A stretch of DNA of 64,000 nt. Source: Klebsormidium nitens (taxonomy: Eukaryota > Streptophyta > Klebsormidiophyceae > Klebsormidiales > Klebsormidiaceae). Of this stretch, positions 32,801-41,853 are shown in pieces. Location: NCBI GenBank assembly GCA_000708835.1, contig DF237070.1, forward strand, positions 62,001-126,000, given 5' to 3'. Position 1 is the stretch's first letter. Each line of letters starts with the position of its first letter. Below the pieces are notes generated by a model. It ran no database searches and had not been told where the DNA came from. It was given only the letters and a program-made list of their open reading frames with translations. A program made the translations under genes and the position numbers.

Positions 32801-35135
32801 CTGGTTCTATCTTCAGGAAGCCGGCAACCCGGACCGTGCGCAGCGCATTCTCGCGGAACTGGTGCAGCGTGACCGGAGCAATGCGCGCGCCTGGCACAGC
32901 CTGGCGGACCTGTGCGTGCGCAAAGGCCCGCCCAAGTGGGACCGTGCGCGGGAGTGCTACCAGAACGCCGTCGAATTGGGGCCAAGTCAGGTGAGGGGAT
33001 TCATTCACACTCGTTGCGAGGATGGGTGGGTGGGGGCAGGTCAGAAAGCGCTCACAGCAAGTACCCGCTCATGTAAAACGTACACGGAACGTCTCGATAA
33101 AGAGCTTTCCTCGACTTAGTTACCTGTCCCCCCTCGTCTCACTTTCGTTGTTCGAACCCAGCTACTAGCTGGCTTGAAAGCAACTCTCGATGCTGATATC
33201 AGCTCGAAAGTCTTTTCTCGATGGCCTACTCTCGAGTGTTCTTTCCCCATAAGGTAGCTGATAACCCTCGCAGGACAAGGAGGGCCGCGCCGGGACGTTT
33301 GTCGCCTGGGCGCAGCTCGAGGCGATGGCCGGACGTAACGACACCGCACGGACGCTGTTTCAGCGGGCGGTAGAACTTGTCCCGGGAGACGCAGAGCATT
33401 TGCGCAAGTGGGCGCAGTTCGAGAAGAAGGCGGGACAGGAAGCGGACGTCCGGGCGATCTTCCAAAAGAGCATCGAGGCGGGGCCAACGGTAAGGGGTTC
33501 GAGAAGGTTTTGAAGTAAGGTTCTCGCGTCGACCCGAGTTTGCAAAAGGTCCAGCAACGCGTCCTGGTCTGAGTACAGTCTCGCTTCAGCAAAAGCATGT
33601 ACCATGTGTCCACGCTAAGAACCGGGATCGGATGGAGCGTCCGCTCCTTGATTCAAAGGACCGTAGGGAACCGTCACTCTTCCTTGGTCGACTCGGAGTA
33701 CAGCCCATCCAGAACATGACCTATTGAGATTGGTCAATCCGGCCAGGTCGCCAGATTTTGCTTCGTTCATGGTTGCCATTGCGTCCCGCTTGGGCTCTGT
33801 ACTTCAGAGATTTGCACAACTCTTCCGCGTGCCTTCTCGTGAACGAACGTCCAGCTTATCAATATCATTTTTGGTAAGCTTAGCTGTCGCACCATATTCC
33901 TTTTCTGTTCGATTTGAAAAGGGTTTCTGGGTGCCACCTGCAGACAAAACGGCTTACATTAGGAACGGGTAGCTAATGCACATCTTATTAGACTTGAGCT
34001 GGAAGATCAGGGGCGTGCAAAGTTGCTGGAAAGTCGCCGGAAAGTCGGGTTGGAAAGTGCTATCGAGAAGACTCCGCATTGCAGGCGCGCACGTATTTGC
34101 TGTGGGGCCAATGGGAGAAGCGCCTCGGCAACCTAGACGCCGCCACCCAGTGCTTCGAGAAAGGCATCTCCGTCGATCCGGAAAACCCGTTCAACTACGT
34201 GGCCCTGGCTGCGATCCACGTGGAAGACGGGCGCGTGTCAGAGGCACGTGACGTGTACAAGGCGGGGACTGCCAGCTGTCCGACGTACACGGCACTGTGG
34301 ATGGAGTGGGCGCTGCTCGAGGTCCGCCAGGTGAGGGGTCAAGAACTTGGTTTTGCCTATCATCTTGGAAATATTTGTGTCCATCTTTGTGAGATCAATC
34401 GTGTTCTCAACCGTTCTGCTTTGTGAAGTTGCTCGAGTCGGGTCCGAACGTTATCCCGTCTGCACTTTCTTTGCGTGACGTTTCCCAACAGTAAGAGGGC
34501 ACTTTGCTGTGAACATTTGTGTCGCTGTTGATGGTGCTTTAAAAGAGGCGAGAAGTGCCTCTTCAGAAAGAGCGGGGAATGGTTTAGGAGTTCTCCAGAG
34601 GGTTTACTATGCTCGTTGCCGGCGCAAATGATTGCGATTGAATGAGTGCGATGGCAGAGCTGGTTTGTTTGAAGCAGCGCCACGACGCTTTTGTCGGCCA
34701 TCTCAGCACGCTCTCTGTTTTTGCAACTAGGATGGCGGTGAAGGGATCCAGCGTTCCCGGTGGTTGTTTGCTCGGGGCAGCCGGTTAGAACCCCCCCACA
34801 TTCCCTTGCTTGAGGCCTGGGCGACCGTCGAAGAAAGCGTTGGTGACGGGAGGGTCGCCCTCAAGCTCAGAGCAAGAGTCGAAGAGATTGAGGCCCAGCG
34901 GCAAGGTGCGGAGTCCGAGTCTTCACCTGTAGAGATCAAGGGCAACGAGATCAGGATAGACGAGGGAGCTGTAGACGTTGCTAGCGGTGACGAGGTCGAC
35001 AATATAAAAGTAGGTGGCGCTTTGAAACAGCGACGGTCACCATTAGATATACGAACGCCGAGTATAGGAGCGGAGGTTGGGCGCATCGAGCGGACGCAAA
35101 AAGTCGACGACCTTATTGCGTCCTTACTTACATGA
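29841..35135 (+). CDS. HAT/TPR-repeat protein, putative organellar RNA-maturation factor
   Basis: Half-a-TPR proteins of green organisms such as HCF107/Mbb1 bind and stabilise chloroplast mRNAs. Exons: 29841-30536, 30919-31338, 31690-31917, 32817-32990, 33274-33489, 34085-34330, 34731-35135, all phase 0, giving 794 codons. Residues 1-60 are Ser/Arg-rich and transit-like; about 95-150 are acidic. From about 155 to 710 there are many 34-residue helical repeats with the W-x-x-W-A signature, for example PAWQAWAVFEWKQGR and PSWQAWALVESKAGQ, and PGDAEHLRKWAQFEKKAG. The tail of about 100 residues is charged. The repeat type resembles Mbb1/HCF107, but the order and tail do not match well enough for me to assign orthology. 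All introns fall between codons, consistent with growth by repeat-unit exons. Intron 3 contains two decayed copies of the exon 4 start. Confidence 0.82.
32494..32553 (+). repeat. Decayed copy of the HAT-gene exon 4 start
   Basis: GGAAGCTGGCACTTCAGACC followed by CGCACACAGCGCATTCTGGC matches the exon 4 start GGAAGCCGGCAACCCGGACC and CGTGCGCAGCGCATTCTCGC at 32816. The acceptor position reads CCCG instead of CAG. It is 162 bp upstream of the next copy. Confidence 0.85.
32656..32712 (+). repeat. Near-intact copy of the HAT-gene exon 4 start with acceptor
   Basis: The stretch after CCTCAG codes EAGNPDRAQRNLAELVQRDR, one residue different from the functional EAGNPDRAQRILAELVQRDR at 32817. It then turns into intron-like sequence (ACGTGGTCAG). 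The pyrimidine-rich acceptor is intact. It is the youngest-looking copy of this kind in the window. Confidence 0.93.
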
Positions 35136-35876
35136 CCTTCTTTGACAAAGATAGGTTGGTTGCGCTAGATGTCATCGAATGCGTCCTCAAAGCTCAAGCC
35201 CATACACCCGTTGACTGATCAATTAAACATGGTTTTGATAGTAGGGTACTTAGGACCGACTTTGCAGTAGCTTGCATGCGTTTGCCTCCAAGACTGCATG
35301 AGTCCCCCGCTTCTGAATATGGTTGAACCCCCTCGGCGCCGGCGGGGCGTGGGTTCTCTTTTCGGTCGATCGCCTTCACCGTCATGTCCCAGCTCGTTTC
35401 GTTTCCATGATCCTCTATATTTATGCCCTACACGACGATCCCATTCGCCTCAGCAAGAGAGCGGAATTGCACTGGCTCGAAGCGGCAGCATGAATTCATT
35501 GTTTTGCATATGTGCAGATTGCTGGTCGGATTCTTATGCAACTCTTGTAAAAAGTGAGCGCGAGCGCCGCGCGCCAGAACATGGTCAGACTTGTGCTATA
35601 TACGTAGCAACGTCCCAGCTTCACGTGTCACGCCAACGGCTGAGATGCTCCATCTCTCCACCGGTGGACGGCTGCGATGAACAGGCTGCGGTTACCTGGG
35701 TGTTTGCAACAGCATTGCTAGAGCCTAGCTGGGGAGCTTTGTAATCTTTCTGGAGGCAGCTCGAAGACTGTGAAGGCCCGCCCTGGCCTCAGGCTTGTTT
35801 GATGGGCGCCACAGCTGATGTCAGACTACCTCAATACGTATCAATCTAGCGGGTAAGGGAGGAGAAACAGACGCCC
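35136..35876. other. Intergenic region between the HAT gene and the Cys4 gene
   Basis: About 740 bp between two genes on the same strand. It should include the HAT 3' UTR and the promoter of the next gene. I see no repeat, RNA or coding element that can be supported; the open frame at 35298-35744 has no family features. Confidence 0.45.
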
Positions 35877-38800
35877 ATGGCTGAAGCAGGTTCATTGGAG
35901 GACCCCACGATGGAGGCGGGGTTGGCCCAAGAAGAAACAGAGCCCCAACAAGTAGGGGAGGCAGAAGATGCTCCCCCCCCACCTCAGGAGGCAATTGAAC
36001 AGCCTGAGGAGGCAATTGAGCACTTTGAGGATGCAACTGAGCAGCCAGCAGAGGCAAGGGAGGAGCCAAAATACCGAGAGATGGGTACAATGACTTCTGA
36101 TTTTGAGGAGTTGGCGGGGATGGTGTTTGTGCCAGCCCCCAAGCCTGACGCTCAGGAGAACGGAGGCGAGGAAACCATGCTGGCAGAAGAAGAGACTGAG
36201 CCTGAGCAGAAAGACGAGGAGCCAGTCAGGAAGGTGTCGTTGTATGTGGAGGCGGTTCCGCCTGCGGCTGAGCTCGAGGGAGGGCGGCAACTAGCGGTAG
36301 CGGAAAATGGAGCACCAGTGGAGGGGACTGAGGAGGTAGCTGCTGCGGATGAGCAGGCAGAGGGGCGGGAAGTGCTCGCGGGGAGCTCTGCTGACGCCAA
36401 GAAGAGAAGGGGCCTGCGGTGTGAGGTCTGCAAGGTGGGTAATATGCATAATCAATGGACTCTGCACAGTGGGACATGTTCGTACAGCATCTGAAGCTCC
36501 TGATTTGAAATTCATCGTTTTTGGGTGCATTTCGGCAGCTCCAGTGGACGAGGTGGATTAAAATAAGGCTTTGGAGGATCTATAAAGATGGGGTAAAACG
36601 TATCTGGGGTACCCTGGGTAAAGGCCCTTGGTCATCTGTTTTGCTCTTCCTCTCCAACTTATCTTTGGGTCCCTTATGCTGACGCTGGGGTGGAACTGTA
36701 TCGCTGCTCTTGATTGCATAGATTCCTTTATGCAGAGCGTCTAAGCATTTAACTGGTTGAAGTAGAACCTTCTTGGAAATGGCAAAATGGAGCCCTAACT
36801 CAATGTGAAACCCTAAAGGCCGCAAAATGTCAAAACGTTTTTAATTATTGCACGCCACTCTTAAGGTTGCGGCAAGTGATCATTGGGATGTGAATTTCAG
36901 CTGAACAAGCGGACTGGAGAGTCTGCTACAATCAGTGCATAGGATGGTGTGCCTCCAGTATGTGCTCAAGATCTGGTTCATCAAAAGAATGTGGTTAAGG
37001 AGCTTGAAAACTGCTGGGGAGTCAGCCTAGGCTGAGAAAGCCAACAAGGCATCCCTTTTTTTCCACTCAGTTACTCAGCAGATACGACGTCCTTGCTAAA
37101 TGCTCAATCAAGGATGATATGTCTCCGCATGTTGACCCTTGATCCATCGTCTACCCTCGTCTCTGCTTGGATCAGCCAAGCCAGGCACTTCAGCTGGGTT
37201 TACATACTTGCTAATGTCAGTCAGCACATGCCTGTCTCTTTGGACTTGCATCAAAAGAGCTCAATAGAGAGACAACCTCCAAGTACCTGTCTGATTGCAT
37301 CTATTATTCAGCCCCCCACGTCACTTTGCGGGGAGTTCAAAATCGAACATTAGGGTTTCTTTTACCCGCACATCAGTTTTATTCAACATGGTCCTTCCCT
37401 CCTAAGGGCATGGTGCAAAGATACACGAGTACAAACAGTCCACTCGTTCCCTCTTCCTTTGTGTATGGGCATCACGTGCGTAGGATGAACTTAAACCGGG
37501 CCTTCGCTTTTGACTTTGAGGGGCACACGAGACACCTGTAGTGTTTTGAAATCACCTTTCCCCGCTTGGAACCGCGGAAATGCCGGCTTTGGTTCCATCA
37601 TGGCGCTTTATGGCCCCCAGTTCTCCCCACTGATCTTAGCCCCCCTCTCCTTTGCAGACGGGAAAAAGGCAGGCTTTGGGGCGTTTGCGCTTTGCAGGCA
37701 ATCGCGCCTCCTTCTGATAGAACCTTCCACGCTTCCGCTTCCCCTTACGTTCACACTAGTTAGTAGCGACCCCCTCTGTTGCAGAGGGTCAGGAGACTGG
37801 CTGCGGCACCAGCAAGGCACACACTTGGTGCATTCCCAACCCCCTTCCTCACACGTTGTCTTTTTCATCAGGATGCGCTGTCTGCGCCCTCTAATCCACT
37901 GACTCTTTCCCCCCCGCTGTCTTTCCAGGAAGTGAGAAAGGTGCTCTCCCCCCCTTTCTTTCCACTAGATTTCGCCCTCATGCCTTTATTGGAGGTGAAA
38001 AAGGCGAGCTGCGGCACTTACAACGAGCACCCGTCATAATCCACTCACTTCTGTATCGACACTTTGCATTGTTGTTACAAAGTGCTCTTACTCCCCTCCT
38101 TTTTACCAACTTTTACCCCGCCCTTTTCCTTTCCAGAGGGTGAAAAAGGCGGGCTGCGGCACCGACAGCGCGCACCCGCGCTGCGAGCGGCGTCCGAACG
38201 GCGACATGCCGGCGGTGGCGCAACTCACTGTGGAGCACGTGATGAAGCTCAGCGCCACCGACGAGGACGAGCGCGTCTCGCTCTGGTGCCCTGCTACCGG
38301 GGCCCGGCTGAGCGGAATGGCGGCGCCGATGTTGAGGAATCTGCCGGCGTGGCTGACGGCGCATCCCGGTTGGGAGCCGGTGGAAAAGCCGCCTGAGGGA
38401 ACACCGTGAGTGTGGGCATCGGGGACCTCGTCTTTGCTTTATTTAAAGAAAAGATCATATCTTCGTCCTTTTGTCTGCATCGCTTAGAAAACGATTGGTG
38501 TTCTTGCAGGGAAGCAGCAATTGAAGTAAGGTATTTTGAAGACGTTAACCTCCGCATGAGAGAAGGATTAATTGCAAGTGTCGATCAACTGCATAGGGCA
38601 TCAATCATTCTGCATCGCCTAACAACCATCAGGATCCGGCTTGCTTAGTGTGTGTACCGGTAGGTTCTTAGAACCTCTTGATAAAGTATCCACGACCTGT
38701 ATCACCTATTGACTTACGCACCTTTTCTTCACACAGAGCGCGGAAAAGGAAACGTGCCCCGGCCGCTGCCCCAGACCATCTCCTGACGGCCACCGAGTCC

Positions 38801-40886
38801 GACGGGTCGGAGCATCCATCTCCTATGGCAAACCCTCCCCAGACACCAAACCCTACGGGGAGCCCCCCCGTGTCTGGCACCCCCAGCCAGGCTAAGCCGT
38901 ATACCCCCTCCAGGTTAGCTATCTTTCTCAACTGAAGGATTCACTTTCTCCAGTCTTGAATCCTTTGCTGGTCTACCAGTTTCTCAGCCTGCCGCGTAGT
39001 GACGTGATATTTTGCTCAACCCCTCCCATCAGCTTCGCCCAGGGGCACTGCAACATAGACCCTTTCTTTATTGCAAAGACCCTCGAGGACTGCACATTCC
39101 TACCACCCCCCCCTCACCTCCTCCTGTCGGGCTGGGGACAGAGATCCCTAAGACGGAGGACGATCCGAGCGGCAGGCGGAGGGACGGCAGGAGCTGACGT
39201 GGCATGCTTTCCATCACGTTCTCTCAGCTTTGCCTCTGTAAGTCACAACTCAAACCCTTCCTATTCTCCCTGTTCTCTCGACACTTGTGCAATCGCTTCT
39301 CCCCCCCCTTTTTAGGCTGGGGACGGAGACCCCCATGACGGAGGAGGAGCGCGAGCGGCAGGCGGAGGCGCGGCGGGTACGCAAGGAGCTCGGCCCGCGC
39401 TGCGAGGTGTGCCAGGTCATCAAGAAGGCCGGGTGCGGGACGGAGGACGCCAACCCGCGCTGCCTGCGGCACCCCCGCAGAGGGGAGCCCGGTCTGCTTG
39501 AGGCCGCGGCGTCGCCCCCGCAGGTGCGGGCTCGCTGGCTGGTTTGTGTTATCAGTGTGACTTCTATACGTGTCGGTCAGTCTCAGGGGAGGGCTCGTTC
39601 TGCAAATGAATTGCAGCGTCCTTTGATTTTGTGAACGCGTTTTCTTAGAAATTTGACTGGATTTTTGGAGACCAGTGCAAGGTGACTATGCTGCGTGAAG
39701 GCTGTAACGAGTGACCGATCTGCGCCTGCCAAATGTTGCTTCATCGGTTAAAGGTGACAATGGGGGAAGTGACGTTCGCACAGCAAGGGGCTTAGAGGAG
39801 GATTGGCTTCAATTTCGTTGTGCCGTTGACCTCACCGCTTATGCAGGGATCGTTCTAAGTTAATCGGTGGGTTTTGCAGCTTTGGTATGTGACTTTAGTT
39901 CTTACCTTCTGAAACGCCGGCGCGCCTTTTTTTTGGGGATTCCCTGGTCCCTTCTAGTCCCGGATTCTTCTCACCCAGATCATTGCCAGTCAGACGATTC
40001 CTGAGGGACATGTCACGGAGGCCAGTAAAAAAAGTCACAGGCAGATGTTTCAACGGAATGCAACTCAGCAGACCCACATCGTTTCTCGAGACAGCCCAAA
40101 CTGTGCTACCTTCATTGAGCGCTAATGCGTTTTACATGTTGCCAGGTGCCTGCGGAGAAGAGGTCCGTCGAGAAGAAGCCGCTGTTCAAGTACGAGGGGG
40201 GTCGCTGCGAGGTCTGCACGACGATCAAGAAGGGCGGGTGCGGGACCGAGAGTGCGCACCGGAGGTGCTTGAAGAACCCGCGGGGGCCGCAGTCGGTGGG
40301 TCGTCCCCGGGTCCCTTCTTGTCCTGGAAATAGTTGTTTCTTCTCAGTGAGGTACATCCTTGTAAAGATTGATCAAGGCTCTAGGTACTTGCGGTGGAAG
40401 ACGGAAGATTTGTAATAACCAAAATCTTTGCATGGCAACATCTTTCGGGCCTCAGTCGGCTTGGATGTCGCTTCCGACGAACGCCTTGCCTTTCTAAGGA
40501 ATGTGCTTCTCCTGAGCGCTTGCTTATCGGACCTGCTGTTTGGTGAGATTGGCCGGGCCAAGTTTGGCGCATCCCTTTCTCAGAGTCCTCGAGCTCATTG
40601 TGTCAAGCTTTGAAACGTGCAGTCAATGAGCCCCCTGAAGGCGCTACCCGGAAACGAGAACGACGACAATCAGGAGAACGAGGGCGAGCAAGGTCCCATG
40701 CTGATAGAGCAGCAACGAGTCACGCTGTGGCACCCGGAAAAGAAGCAGAAGCTCTGCGGAATGGCCGCTCCCATGTTGAAGAACCTCGAAAACTACCTAA
40801 AAATGCATCCAGGCTGGGTGCCAATCCAGAAGATTGATGAAGCCGTAACTGCGTCGCCCGCCGAAGAAGTGATTGAAGCAGAGTAG
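35877..40886 (+). CDS. Unrecognised protein with three Cys4 motifs and two GMAAPML domains
   Basis: I do not recognise the family. Exons: 35877-36434, 38137-38405, 38737-38913, 39316-39523, 40146-40295, 40623-40886, joining in phase to 541 codons. The N-terminal 180 residues are acidic and repetitive (EAIEQPEEAIEHFED). Then come three cysteine motifs with identical spacing C-x2-C-x7-C-x8-C: residues 182-202 (split across exons 1/2), 364-384 and 425-445, each with RCEVC and KK-(A/G)-G-C-G-T. Two copies of a second module carry GMAAPML-(R/K)-NL and HPGW (about 233-267 and 487-521). A basic Pro/Ser-rich linker with RKRKR (278-282) may be a nuclear signal. The layout is Cys4, module B, linker, Cys4, Cys4, module B. 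Four regularly spaced cysteines suggest zinc binding, perhaps CXXC-like DNA or chromatin contact (inference). Introns 1 and 3 hold copies of the following exon's start. Confidence 0.8.
37651..38035 (+). repeat. Series of four decayed copies of the Cys4-gene exon 2 acceptor and start
   Basis: Copies at about 37651-37680, 37779-37835, 37921-37945 and 37989-38035 each resemble the functional junction at 38125-38180. Recognisable blocks are CAGACGGGAAAAAGGCAGGC, GCAGAGGGTCAGGAGACTGG followed by CTGCGGCACCAGC, CCAGGAAGTGAGAAAGG, and GGAGGTGAAAAAGGCGAGCT followed by GCGGCAC. Most are preceded by a C/T-rich tract. A fainter one may lie at 37570. The functional copy is the last of the series. Confidence 0.85.
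39129..39195 (+). repeat. Copy of the Cys4-gene exon 4 start inside intron 3
   Basis: GGCTGGGGACAGAGATCCCT, then AAGACGGAGGACGATCCGAG and CGGCAGGCGGAGGGACGGCA, align with GGCTGGGGACGGAGACCCCC, ATGACGGAGGAGGAGCGCGA and CGGCAGGCGGAGGCGCGGCG at 39315. The acceptor TTTTAG has become TGTCGG. The offset is about 186 bp. Confidence 0.93.
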
Positions 40887-41853
40887 AGGCGGCCTTCTAA
40901 GGCGCCGTCTAGGTGTAGTATTGATATCCCTGCTACTTGGAAGAACACCTTGTTTGAGTAAGTAAAGGTTGTATAATGTATAATCGATAAGACTGATTGA
41001 CACACTCTTGTGAGACTGGATGCCCATGCATCACCAACGACTTCGAGACTCGGGTGTTCTATGTTGCTTAAGCCTGCCCCTAGCAACAAAAGAATATGCG
41101 AACCTCGATGACTATGTTGCGCATGGCGGCCCGGCCAGCCGGCTCCATTTCTCTGGTTGAGCGCAATCTAGGTCGATCATGCATTGTGCAGTTGCAAATT
41201 GGGAGCTGTACGCGCCATACAGTGCACATGTCCATTCTCGGGCACATCTTGGCATCAACATGATATATATAGACGCGATATATATGGTATATGTACGCAG
41301 ATTATAGGCGTATAGGTCATATGACTTGCACATGTCCATCAAACTTTTGTTCTCAAAATATATATACTCGGTACAATTCGTCTGGATCAGACACGCGTGT
41401 GCTGTAACCTAGTATAATGACGTGACGGTTCAATGCACCGCGTGGGGCAGCCATAAACCAGGTTTAGTAATGCACCATGTCATAAGCACAGCCGGTAAGA
41501 CATGATTCAAGCCGTTGTATGCACGGCAATTCCTGACTGTCAGGAGTTGACGTTCAGAGACAGAGACGCATGCACCAGGTAAGGCATGGATTCTAGTATG
41601 CAACTTGTCTGTGCATATGCCTACTCTATCACGTTCAGGTTCGCTGTCACGCTGATCGATCAAAATGAGCTGGGCCTGCTGCGGCGACCAGAAAAGTTAG
41701 GACGATATATACAAACGTCGATATAATTCATGGTGAATCCGGCCCGACTCAGTTCCTGCAAACTCCTGGTTTGCAACTCCTGATTTTGATTTGGATTGCT
41801 GTTAGTTGTATATTTCGTCGTCAATACTCGTCACGAAGAACGACACGGGCTGG
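40887..41853. other. Convergent intergenic region between the Cys4 gene and mannose-6-phosphate isomerase
   Basis: About 970 bp containing both 3' regions. An AT-rich stretch at 41260-41370 has several TATATATA runs and two copies of GCACATGTCCAT (about 41223 and 41328). I see no gene. Confidence 0.5.

Noticed and set aside
29841-35135. Direct assignment of the HAT gene as HCF107/Mbb1
   Set aside because: Repeat type fits, but N-terminal region, tail and repeat order do not match well enough to call orthology.
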